Shown here piece by piece: positions 14,865-22,183 of a DNA stretch of 64,000 nt. The DNA is from Alteribacter aurantiacus DSM 18675 (GTDB taxonomy: Bacteria > Bacillota > Bacilli > Bacillales > Salisediminibacteriaceae), in NCBI RefSeq assembly GCF_000429705.1, contig NZ_KE386941.1, positions 1,116,001 to 1,180,000 on the forward strand, written 5' to 3'. The notes under the pieces were generated by a model, which saw only the letters and a list, made by a program, of their open reading frames with translations, was not told the DNA's origin and ran no database searches. Numbering within the stretch: position 1 is the stretch's first letter; each line of letters begins with the position of its first letter. A program made the translations under genes and the position numbers.

Positions 14865-15674
14865 ATGTTACTAAACTTTCAAAGACATTATTGCAAATCG
14901 AGTGATGAATGGATGGTTCTGTTCCATGGTTTAGGAGGAAACTATTCCATTTTTTATAAGCAAATTGAGGCTTTTAAACAACATTATAATCTTTTATGCG
15001 TAGACTTCCCCGGTCACGGTGAGTCTGCCTCCTATGAGGAATCGGACTATTTGAGACTGACAAGTGATAAAGTGATCGAATTAATGAACCACTTAAAAAT
15101 TGATTCAGCTCATTTTGTCGGCGTTTCTCTTGGTACGATCGTTATGCAAGATATCTCTCTTCGCCATCGTCACCGTATAAAGTCAATGGTTCTTGCTGGA
15201 GCTGCAAACAGGTTCTTGAAATGGGGAACTGTTCTCTGCAAGTTGACATTGGCCAAGCCAGTAAGGAAGTTACTTCCTTATATGGTCCCTTATTCTATTT
15301 TCGCTTTTTTGCTCATGCCAAAAAAGAACCACCGAAAAGCGCGTGCAATATTTATTAGAGAAGCATTCAAGTTAGGTAAAAGTGATTATCTTAAGTGGGC
15401 AAAAGTTGGACAATACGCTTATAAAACGTATGATAAGCTTTCTCTCACAAAAAATGTGATTCCTAAACTATACGTTTCCGGAGCGGAAGACCACATGTTT
15501 ATTAAAGGAATTAAGAAGTTTGTAAAAACAGAAGAGGCTTCATCCTTAACGGTGATTCCCAACTGTGGTCATGTATGTAATATCGAAAAAGCAGAAACAT
15601 TTAACAAAAAAGCCTTATCTTTCTTAGAAAGCTTAAAAAAGTTAGAAAAGCATAAAAAGCAAAACATTGTGTAG
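14865..15674 (+). CDS. Alpha/beta hydrolase
   Basis: A 269-residue alpha/beta hydrolase: oxyanion motif HGLGG near residue 26, nucleophile elbow GVSLG, an acid in SGAEDH and the catalytic His in NCGHVCNIE near the end. It is a cytoplasmic esterase/lipase-like enzyme with unknown substrate. A basic Lys-rich C-terminus (KKLEKHKKQNIV) is unusual. It is divergently transcribed from the SDR gene; the palindromes between them suggest that the two are co-regulated. A terminator follows. Confidence 0.88.
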   Translation: MLLNFQRHYCKSSDEWMVLFHGLGGNYSIFYKQIEAFKQHYNLLCVDFPGHGESASYEESDYLRLTSDKVIELMNHLKIDSAHFVGVSLGTIVMQDISLRHRHRIKSMVLAGAANRFLKWGTVLCKLTLAKPVRKLLPYMVPYSIFAFLLMPKKNHRKARAIFIREAFKLGKSDYLKWAKVGQYAYKTYDKLSLTKNVIPKLYVSGAEDHMFIKGIKKFVKTEEASSLTVIPNCGHVCNIEKAETFNKKALSFLESLKKLEKHKKQNIV

Positions 15675-15684
15675 AAAAACGACT

Positions 15685-15718
15685 AAAGGGCTGTAGAGAA
15701 GTGATCTCTACAGCCTTT
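15685..15718 (+). terminator. Terminator after the hydrolase
   Basis: A stem GCTGTAGAGA with its complement TCTCTACAGC, flanked by AAAGG/CTTT, followed by TTTGTTTTG on the plus strand. Confidence 0.8.
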
Positions 15719-15834
15719 GTTTTGCGTTTCACCCTTTTAGCATTTTAAGATTAATGAATAATGGTGATTGCAGCCCCCACTGGAGACGCCACCCTTCGGA
15801 TTCTTCCTAAATGTCCAAGCCTCTTGAATGTCCA

Positions 15835-16623
15835 TTAACCCAAACGTTTTTCTGTGTTCATTTGTAAATACTCTTCTATTAATTCGTTCACTCGTTTAGG
15901 ATTGTCTCGGTTTGTTGCATGGCCAGCTTTTGGGATCACTTCTAAACGTGAACCAGGAATAGCCCTAGAAATATGCTTTTGTTGATGACGAATAATAAGA
16001 TCATGCTCACCAATGAGGACCAGTGTATCACAGCCAATGCTTTCTAGCCCATCTCTGCAATCCATTTGGGTTAACGCCAACCAAATACGTGTCCAGTCTT
16101 TTAACGTTAGGGATTGCACGGCCTCTTCAATAAAATATTTGTTTGATGGATTAAATTGAGAAAAATATACCCCTTGGGCTTTTGCAAAAGCATTGATCGG
16201 AAGGTAAGAGAATACAAATCTGTGCATGGGCATAATCAGTTGTTCATAACGATTAAACCGAAATGTGCAAGGGGCACCTATTACAATAAGACCACGGACA
16301 CGTGTTGGATATTTAATTGCGGTTTGCATGCTAATCATTCCGCCCATGGAAAGACCACATAACACGATCGATTCAATACTTAAATGATCGAGGAGGTCTA
16401 TAAGGTCTTGAACAAACACTTCTCCATGTACTTCACCATTGCTTTTCGTTTTACCATGACCCCTCACATCCCAAACAATGACTTTATATCTGTCTTTTAG
16501 TTGCTCTATTTGAGGGTCCCACAGACGGTGATTCCACGATGCACCGTGAGTAAAAAGAATGGGCATTCCCTCACCGTGCACTTCATAGTAAACCGGTCCG
16601 TATTTAGCATCGAAAAAAGGCAC
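15835..16623 (-). CDS. Alpha/beta hydrolase, second and unrelated in sequence
   Basis: A 262-residue alpha/beta hydrolase of the haloperoxidase/3-oxoadipate enol-lactonase type: HGASWNHRLW (oxyanion), DVRGHGKT, nucleophile GLSMGG, acid in IGEHDLI and His in KAGHATNRDNP. All catalytic residues are present; the substrate is unknown. GGAGGGTAAAACG precedes the ATG at 16623. It is a single gene convergent with the other hydrolase gene; the two differ enough to be separate families rather than a duplication. Confidence 0.88.
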   Translation of the reverse strand: MPFFDAKYGPVYYEVHGEGMPILFTHGASWNHRLWDPQIEQLKDRYKVIVWDVRGHGKTKSNGEVHGEVFVQDLIDLLDHLSIESIVLCGLSMGGMISMQTAIKYPTRVRGLIVIGAPCTFRFNRYEQLIMPMHRFVFSYLPINAFAKAQGVYFSQFNPSNKYFIEEAVQSLTLKDWTRIWLALTQMDCRDGLESIGCDTLVLIGEHDLIIRHQQKHISRAIPGSRLEVIPKAGHATNRDNPKRVNELIEEYLQMNTEKRLG

Positions 16624-16921
16624 CGTTTTACCCTCCTTTCACAACCATCACTTCCCTTTATTTTACATTATTTAGAACTTTTAGACAACCGTTTCCTTGT
16701 TTACATAATTATTTTATTGTCTATTAAAGTGAGGAGGCTATACCCTTACTTCATTGTAAGGCTTTGCTGCACGTCATCCTCTACTACATTCATCGCATTC
16801 ACTTCATTCTCATAATCAAAAACAATCCCTTTTTTATCTGAAGGGACACAATTTAAGGAATGATTCTGAACTTAAAGACTATAAATCAATGTAGAATGGT
16901 ATGACCATATGAGGTGAAAAG

Positions 16922-17203
16922 ATGAACGTAATCGTGACGTGCACGTTGCTACTCTTGTTTTTGTTAGCCTTAAAATTGACTCAAGGTTATTCCAAGCCTT
17001 CTAAACAACATTGGTGGAGAAAATACTTACCCTCCTTCATCACATTGAATGCTTCACTCGTGTTTTTCATAAAGGCTCATTTTTTTTCCACTCTATATCA
17101 ACCGATTATTGATATGACTTTTTTTATTCTCTTTTTAGTAGTAAGTATCGTTTCTTTTTTAACCGTGTTGGTTTCTCATCGCATTTCAAATATCGGACAG
17201 TAA
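16922..17203 (+). CDS. Small multi-span membrane protein, unknown
   Basis: A 93-residue hydrophobic protein with three likely membrane helices: TCTLLLLFLLALKLT near the N-terminus, then SFITLNASLVFFIKAHFF and a C-terminal FFILFLVVSIVSFLTVLV. GAGGTGAAAAG lies before the ATG at 16922. It is followed by a short soluble unknown gene and yneK on the same strand. The family is not recognised, and no function is assigned. Confidence 0.65.
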   Translation: MNVIVTCTLLLLFLLALKLTQGYSKPSKQHWWRKYLPSFITLNASLVFFIKAHFFSTLYQPIIDMTFFILFLVVSIVSFLTVLVSHRISNIGQ

Positions 17204-17282
17204 TTATTTCCATTAAAACAGATCTTTTGTCCCCTACAATTATACGAACACCTGTTTTATGCTTTTAGTAGGTGATGAGAAA

Positions 17283-17519
17283 ATGGAAATAATAGACTAC
17301 TCTTATTTAAAGCGCAGAGCGATGAAAGCGTGGTTTGATGAGTTTCCGAATAGCCCCGTTATTTTTAGAGTGATTGGTCACTACTACTTTGTTTATCGGG
17401 TCATGTGGTCTGATGAAGATCCGATTGTAAAACGGGATGCATTAATAGAGATGGAACGATTACTTAATCGGGAACTTGGCTCAGAAGAAGCCTACTTGAC
17501 ACGAAAGCGAATGGTCTAG
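17283..17519 (+). CDS. Small conserved-looking protein, unknown
   Basis: A 78-residue protein (starts MEIIDYSYLKRRAM, ends LTRKRMV) with an aromatic central strand region (FRVIGHYYFVYRVMW) and a charged C-terminal helix. No signal or membrane segment is clear. A frame from 17259 is longer, but AGGTGATG lies nine bases before the ATG at 17283. Between two membrane-protein genes on the same strand. I do not recognise the family. Confidence 0.6.
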   Translation: MEIIDYSYLKRRAMKAWFDEFPNSPVIFRVIGHYYFVYRVMWSDEDPIVKRDALIEMERLLNRELGSEEAYLTRKRMV

Positions 17520-17611
17520 AACCGTTGGCTTTTTTCTTTTCGGCAACAAGACTTTTCACCGACCCAAGATTATCGTAGAATAGAGTTAGATTAACGAAGA
17601 GGTGAATATTC

Positions 17612-18043
17612 GTGGGTAACGACCTGTTTATATGGTTTATCTTTCTATGGACCATTTTATTAATTACACTAGTTTCCATCGGTGGCTACTTTATGTTCCG
17701 TAAATTCTTAAAAAAATTACCTAAAGAAGATGGGAAATCCATCTTGGATTGGCAAGACCACTATATTCAAGAAACATTACATTTATGGTCAGAAAGAGAC
17801 AAAGCTTTTTTAAACGAACTTGTAGAACCAGTTCCTGAAATCTTTCGTGACGTAGCAAAAGGTAAAATTGCCGGTAAAATTGGAGAGTACGCATTGGAAG
17901 AAAATGCGGATCGGATGACTGAAGAGCTAATTATTAAAGGATATATCGCTGCAACCCCTAAGCGAGATCACAAGTTTTTAGTAAAAAAACTGCGAGAGAA
18001 AAAAGTCGACATCAGTCAGTATGAAAGCTATTTCCAGCAATAG
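17612..18043 (+). CDS. yneK: DUF2621 membrane-anchored protein YneK
   Basis: A 143-residue protein with one N-terminal membrane helix (LFIWFIFLWTILLITLVSIGGYFMF) and a cytoplasmic domain. FRKFLKKLPKEDGKS, LDWQDHYIQET, PVPEIFRDVAKGKIAGKIGE and ATPKRDHKFL match B. subtilis YneK, and the citB/sspO locus is the same neighbourhood. It starts at GTG 17612 with GAGGTGA upstream. The function is unknown. In B. subtilis yneK follows ccdC on the same strand; here the two are convergent. Confidence 0.85.
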   Translation: MGNDLFIWFIFLWTILLITLVSIGGYFMFRKFLKKLPKEDGKSILDWQDHYIQETLHLWSERDKAFLNELVEPVPEIFRDVAKGKIAGKIGEYALEENADRMTEELIIKGYIAATPKRDHKFLVKKLREKKVDISQYESYFQQ

Positions 18044-18047
18044 ACGT

Positions 18048-18090
18048 AAAGGTGACTCAACCGTTATTTCCCAAGTTGAGACACCTTTTT
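18048..18090 (+). terminator. Terminator of yneK
   Basis: AAAGGTG-A-CTCAAC pairs with GTTGAG-A-CACCTTT and is followed by a T tract, four bases after the stop. Confidence 0.85.
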
Positions 18091-18194
18091 GTTTTGCACT
18101 GAAGAATGAAACATGTGAGAAGCGTTTGTGAATTACCATTAAACACAAGGAAACGCGATCGAATTACAGTGGCCTTCTTACCCATAAGCATAAA

Positions 18195-18225
18195 AAAAGC
18201 CCGCTTCCCTTTAAGGTAGCGGGTT
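18195..18225 (-). terminator. Terminator of ccdC overlapping its 3' coding end
   Basis: AAACCCGCT pairs with AGCGGGCTTT, followed by seven T on the minus strand. The first arm lies inside the last codons of ccdC and the stop codon is in the loop. Confidence 0.85.
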
Positions 18226-18723
18226 TTCCGTCTGCAATTGCATAGCGTTTGTGTTGTTTTGGCTGCTAAGGGTTTTCTCTACTTTTCTAAATTTCATCAG
18301 CATAGCGATACGCCAAGGAAGAATCATTCCGAACGCGAGAACGAAAAACATGCCTGCAAGCTCTTCCACTTGAATTTGGTGTCCTAAAGTAAGCTTAAAG
18401 ATTACCCTTAAAAGAAGTAGCCCCACCAAGATAAAAGCAAATGCCTTTGAACGCTTTAAGTAAATGTCATCATTTCGGATTTCAAACTTACTCGTTTTAA
18501 TCAAAAGGATGGAGAAAAGTAAGCCGACCGCAAATGCCTCAAAAAACTGTAAGGCAGTAAGACGGGCAGGCTCGTAAACAAACATTAAAAAGCCGGTGCT
18601 CATAGCAATCGGCGGTATGATTATTTTTCGGGCATTTGCCGGTTTTTTCATCGCTCTCATTCGTACAACAAGTGCTATCATACCCATTATCACCGCTAAC
18701 ACGGTAAACACAATACCAAGCAA
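18211..18723 (-). CDS. ccdC: CcdC family membrane protein (cytochrome c biogenesis)
   Basis: A 170-residue membrane protein with about five helices: N-terminal LGIVFTVLAVIMGMIALVVR, then PPIAMSTGFLMFV, an AVGLLFSILLI helix, FILVGLLLLRVI and a C-terminal MFFVLAFGMILPWRI. It matches the CcdC/YneJ family, named from the ccdA-ccdC region needed for cytochrome c maturation in Bacillus; CcdC's own role is not defined. It starts with TTG at 18723, seven bases after GGAGGGGATG. The ccdA and yneI genes that accompany it in B. subtilis are absent from this window. Confidence 0.8.
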   Translation of the reverse strand: MLGIVFTVLAVIMGMIALVVRMRAMKKPANARKIIIPPIAMSTGFLMFVYEPARLTALQFFEAFAVGLLFSILLIKTSKFEIRNDDIYLKRSKAFAFILVGLLLLRVIFKLTLGHQIQVEELAGMFFVLAFGMILPWRIAMLMKFRKVEKTLSSQNNTNAMQLQTENPLP

Positions 18724-18810
18724 GGGTTCATCCCCTCCAAACTGTAAAAACTAAGATGCTATCACTAAGTATATCACCTAGCCTAGCCCCTTACCAGTTC
18801 CTTTCTGAGG

Positions 18811-18984
18811 GACTGCAAAAGTTCGAACATACTCTTTTTCAATGCCTTAGAAGCCATGATTGTAATGGTTGCAGTTTCAAAACCCTAACGTGTAGGTTTC
18901 TCATAACAGTAGCGCAAAAGAATAGAACCATTGCCATTTAAATAACGGCAATGAAAAAGTAATTCTGTAAGTTTTCAGTGGCCT
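18811..18984. repeat. Degenerate copy of the ~180-bp three-hairpin repeat
   Basis: This lies between ccdC and copZ and aligns along its length with the copies at 33003 and 50025: ACTGCAAAAGTTCGA, GTAATGGTTGC, a central ACCCTAA...TAGGTTTCTC segment, AACCATTGCCATT and a final TTTTCAGTGGCC. The hairpin arms carry uncompensated mismatches, so this is the oldest copy. Confidence 0.65.
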
Positions 18985-19096
18985 CTTTCTTTCTAGCATA
19001 CAAAATGACCATGCGCCTAAGACCTCGAGCTCACAGATGCTGAAGCTTGGTGTGGAATAATTACACTGAAAGAAAGTTCTTATGAAATAAAAAAAA

Positions 19097-19128
19097 TTGG
19101 CTTTCCCTCTATATGAGGTGAAAGCCAA
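19097..19128 (-). terminator. Terminator of csoR-copZ
   Basis: TTGGCTTTC-CTC pairs with GAG-GAAAGCCAA and is followed by eight or nine T on the minus strand. The copZ stop is about 45 bases upstream. Confidence 0.85.
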
Positions 19129-19174
19129 GTGGTTAAGGATAAACATGTTTGTGGTGTATCGTCTCTTGCAATTG

Positions 19175-19384
19175 TTATGCTTTTACGTCGTAACCTTGGT
19201 CATCAATTTCTTCTTTTAATTGCTCAACTGTAACTTTCGATTCTTCGTATTGTACTAAAACATTCTTGTTGCTTAAATCCACTTCAGCAGCCACAACCCC
19301 TGCTAGGTTCTTTAAAGCTCCTTCTACTGCAGCTTTACAATGGTTACAAGTCATTCCATCTACATAAATGGTTTCTTTTTTCAT
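19175..19384 (-). CDS. copZ: Copper chaperone CopZ
   Basis: A 69-residue heavy-metal-associated domain with the metal site GMTCNHC at residues 10-16. Length and fold match CopZ, which carries Cu(I) to the efflux ATPase CopA. It lies 20 bp downstream of csoR in one operon. No copA gene follows, unlike many Bacillales where copZ and copA are adjacent, so the partner ATPase must be elsewhere if it exists. It ends at a strong terminator. Confidence 0.93.
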   Translation of the reverse strand: MKKETIYVDGMTCNHCKAAVEGALKNLAGVVAAEVDLSNKNVLVQYEESKVTVEQLKEEIDDQGYDVKA

Positions 19385-19404
19385 ACATTCATTCCCCCTA
19401 TTAA

Positions 19405-19734
19405 TTATGAGCGTGAAAATTGTTGAATCACTTTCATTAGCTCATCGATCGCTTCATCTTCATTCCCTTTTTCTACAGCATTCATCACACAGCCTCTAGT
19501 ATGATCTTCAAGCATCGTATAACCGACTTTTTTCAAGGCTGCATTGATCGCGGAAAGCTGAACAAGAACATCCACACAGTATCTGTCATCTTCTATCATC
19601 CTCTGAATCCCGCGCACTTGTCCTTCAATACGCTTAATTCTGTTGATCAAACGCTCTTTTTCATCTGAAGAACGTTTCGTAACAGCTGGGGAATTCTCTT
19701 GAATCAATTCGATATCTAATTTCTTTGACAACAT
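19405..19734 (-). CDS. csoR: Copper-sensing repressor CsoR
   Basis: A 109-residue all-helical repressor of the CsoR/RcnR family. The Cu(I) ligands are present: Cys in DRYCVDVL, His in LEDHTRGC and the second Cys in the same segment. RLNRIEGQVRG-like RLINRIKRIEGQVRGIQRM is the family signature. The frame opens at 19803, but GAGGTGAGA before the ATG at 19734 sets the start and leaves room for a promoter with an operator. It should repress csoR-copZ until Cu(I) binds. Confidence 0.92.
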   Translation of the reverse strand: MLSKKLDIELIQENSPAVTKRSSDEKERLINRIKRIEGQVRGIQRMIEDDRYCVDVLVQLSAINAALKKVGYTMLEDHTRGCVMNAVEKGNEDEAIDELMKVIQQFSRS

Positions 19735-19758
19735 TCTCACCTCAATTTCTCTACCTTC

Positions 19759-19788
19759 ACCATACCCCCGAGAGGTATCAAATGTCAA
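19759..19788 (-). promoter_or_regulatory. csoR-copZ promoter with CsoR operator
   Basis: The minus-strand promoter has -35 TTGACA (19783-19788), an 18-bp spacer and -10 TATGGT (19759-19764). The spacer holds the inverted repeat ATACC-7-GGTAT with a C/G-rich core (19762-19778), the form of CsoR operators. Binding there would block RNA polymerase. Confidence 0.75.
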
Positions 19789-19789
19789 A

Positions 19790-20230
19790 TCATCTTTCTT
19801 CAATAATTCTCTTTAAGCTAACCAAATGTTCTCCATCCTCTTTTTTTAGCATCTTAACCATCATGGGTCTCATGATTTTCATTAAGAATTTTGTAGCACT
19901 TACATACCCTTCAAAGAATACTTTAGTGGTTGTTTCATCCTCTTTTTTTAACGAATAGTGATAGACCACTACAAGACCATTGTTCTCACTTTTAATGGAA
20001 ATCTTATTATTTGGTACATACTTGACTACTTCAAGGATTGTTCCTACTTTACGGTTACGAAACTGTCTAATTTCTTCAAATTGCGTCCCTTCCCTTGTGG
20101 GTCCCTCCGTCAGTTTGTTCACTTCGACTACATTTGCCAAGACATCGGTATTGTTTTCGATGTTTGATAAAAAATCGAAAACGTCCTCACAAGGTTTTTG
20201 TATGATCACTTCTTCTTTCAAATCAGACAC
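19790..20230 (-). CDS. SRPBCC (polyketide-cyclase/START-like) protein
   Basis: A 146-residue protein of the SRPBCC fold: an N-terminal strand (LKEEVIIQKPCEDVFDFLSN), the GTQFEEIR and VVVYHYSLKK strands, and a long C-terminal helix (MRPMMVKMLKKEDGEHLVSLKRIIEE). Members bind hydrophobic ligands; the ligand here is unknown. The frame extends to 20299, but the start is most likely the GTG at 20230, which follows AAAGGAGCG; the upstream part is Ser/Arg-rich and unlike the family. Its stop is one base beyond the csoR -35 region. Confidence 0.8.
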   Translation of the reverse strand: MSDLKEEVIIQKPCEDVFDFLSNIENNTDVLANVVEVNKLTEGPTREGTQFEEIRQFRNRKVGTILEVVKYVPNNKISIKSENNGLVVVYHYSLKKEDETTTKVFFEGYVSATKFLMKIMRPMMVKMLKKEDGEHLVSLKRIIEER

Positions 20231-20386
20231 TTTTATACGCTCCTTTGAAAAACTCGTTTTTGATTTACTTCTTGCAGATCGTGGAGTAGCCTTTAACACC
20301 CTGGCTTTTTTAATCGGGATACGTGGTGTCTCACAGCTTCTAGGAAACGCTCCGATAGGTCATTAGATGAAAAGGATTGGCTTCTA

Positions 20387-22183
20387 CTAGATTAAAGGTT
20401 CTTCTAATTGTTTTGCGCCTTGCTGCAATTGATACATCTTGTGGTATAGGCCGTCCTGTAAAAGAAGCTCATCGTGAGTACCTCTTTCAATAATCTCCCC
20501 ATGATGCAACACTAAAATTTGATCTGCATTTTTAATTGTAGACAGCCTGTGAGCAATGGCAATTGTCGTTCTGCCTTTTTGCATCCGCTCAAGAGCTTCT
20601 TGAATCTTCGTTTCCGTCTCCGTGTCTACACTTGCCGTTGCCTCATCCAAAATCAAAACTTTAGGCTTTTTTGCCATTGTACGAGCAAACGATAAGAGTT
20701 GCCTTTGTCCACTAGAAAACGTAGCTCCTCTTTCCACTACAGGCGATTGAAATTTCCTCGGCATCTCTTCAATAAATGAATCAGCATTTACAAACCGAGC
20801 GGCTTCCACAACATCTGCATCTGAGATCCTCTCATCATAAAGGCGGATATTGTGGGAAAGGTCACCAACAAATAAGAAAGGATCTTGTAGCACTAATCCG
20901 GTATTTTCTCTAATCTCTTTGTTGTCGAAGCTTTTTAATGAATGACCATCAATCAGGATCTCACCACGTTCAACCGAATAAAACCTCATTAATAAATTGA
21001 TGATAGAGCTCTTCCCACTTCCCGTATGACCAACAAGAGCTAGTGTTTCCCCTTCTTTTACTGTAAAGCTGATGTTTTTTAGCACATCCTGTTTTCCGTC
21101 ATAAGAAAAAGTCACGTTTTTAAACTCTATTTCACCTTTTGAAAGCTTAGGAGAAGCGCTTCCCTCTTTATCAGGAGCTAACTCGTCATGATCCATTAAA
21201 CGAAAGACCCTACCTGCTGAAATAAGAGCCTGTTGAAAAATGGACAGTCGTTGTATCATTTGATTGACAGGTTCAAAAAAACGGTCCAAATAGTTGACAA
21301 ACGCATAAAGGACACCGATCTCAACGGGACTATTCAAGCTCATGATACCAAAATAGCTAAGGACCATGACAAGTGCCAAAATGGAAATCACATCCACTGC
21401 TGGTCGTAATAAAAGGCCGTCAAGCTTCATGCTTTTATACCAAGCTTCATGATGCTGTTGATTAATTTCTTTAAACTCCTTATTCATCCTTCTTTCTTGA
21501 CGAAATACTTGGATAATCGCCATTCCTTGGATCGACTCATTTAAACGAGCGTTTAATTGACTTAATTTTTCGCTCATTTCAGCGTAATACTTTGAACTTA
21601 GTTTACGATAAAGCTGCATGATGACAATTAAAAACGGAAGAATAAACAAACAAAACAAGGCAAGTTGAATATTCAAATAAAACATGGCAATAAAAACGCC
21701 AATTAAAAAGACAATGTTTTGAACGAATATTGCCATGACGCTCACATAAAGTTCTTTCACTTGCTCAGTATCATTTGTAATTCTTGAAACAAGTCCCCCA
21801 GCAGGAAACTGATCAAAAAAAGAAAGGCCCAATTTCTCAACTTTTTCAAACACATCAATTCGAAGCTCTTGAATAATGCGAAGGGCGATTTTTTGAAATA
21901 GGAGAAGCTGCGTATAGTTCATCACAGCTGCCGAGAGATGAAGCCCTATATACCCACTTGCAAGCCAAACGAGGGCTTGAGTATCAAATATTCCTGGTGT
22001 TAAATAATCATCAATAAATATTTTCACAAGGATCGGCCCTAGAATTTCTGCCCCCGTTCCACCTATAAGGAGGATGAAAGCGACGATCAACCACCTCCAA
22101 TGAGGCTTCGCATATGTGAGTAGGCGTTTAAACACGAGTCGCTGATTTAGCGGTTCAAGGAGATGCTTATGTTTTTCACTCAC
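20387..22183 (-). CDS. ABC exporter half-transporter, YheH type
   Basis: A 598-residue ABC exporter subunit: six N-terminal membrane helices, then a nucleotide-binding domain with Walker A GHTGSGKSS, signature FSSGQRQLL, Walker B LILDEA with the catalytic Glu, and the H-loop AHRLS. With the gene just upstream it forms a heterodimer of the YheI/YheH (BmrCD) kind, which exports drugs. The start overlaps the end of the upstream gene by 4 bp, indicating translational coupling. This subunit carries the consensus catalytic site; the signature motif is SSGQ rather than LSGGQ. Confidence 0.93.
   Translation of the reverse strand: MSEKHKHLLEPLNQRLVFKRLLTYAKPHWRWLIVAFILLIGGTGAEILGPILVKIFIDDYLTPGIFDTQALVWLASGYIGLHLSAAVMNYTQLLLFQKIALRIIQELRIDVFEKVEKLGLSFFDQFPAGGLVSRITNDTEQVKELYVSVMAIFVQNIVFLIGVFIAMFYLNIQLALFCLFILPFLIVIMQLYRKLSSKYYAEMSEKLSQLNARLNESIQGMAIIQVFRQERRMNKEFKEINQQHHEAWYKSMKLDGLLLRPAVDVISILALVMVLSYFGIMSLNSPVEIGVLYAFVNYLDRFFEPVNQMIQRLSIFQQALISAGRVFRLMDHDELAPDKEGSASPKLSKGEIEFKNVTFSYDGKQDVLKNISFTVKEGETLALVGHTGSGKSSIINLLMRFYSVERGEILIDGHSLKSFDNKEIRENTGLVLQDPFLFVGDLSHNIRLYDERISDADVVEAARFVNADSFIEEMPRKFQSPVVERGATFSSGQRQLLSFARTMAKKPKVLILDEATASVDTETETKIQEALERMQKGRTTIAIAHRLSTIKNADQILVLHHGEIIERGTHDELLLQDGLYHKMYQLQQGAKQLEEPLI

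Noticed and set aside
16746..16880. Open minus-strand stretch ending NVVEDDVQQSLTMK before the 16922 gene
   Set aside because: It has no start codon with a ribosome site that would give more than 15 residues; perhaps a gene remnant, but too short to claim.
19735..19803. Longer csoR starting at 19803
   Set aside because: The extra 23 residues would translate the promoter and CsoR operator; the ATG at 19734 has a good ribosome site.
20231..20369. Plus-strand stretch reading LADRGVAFNTLAFLIGIRGVSQLLG opposite the SRPBCC gene's upstream part
   Set aside because: It looks protein-like but has no start or upstream domain; I could not assign it, and it may be a remnant.
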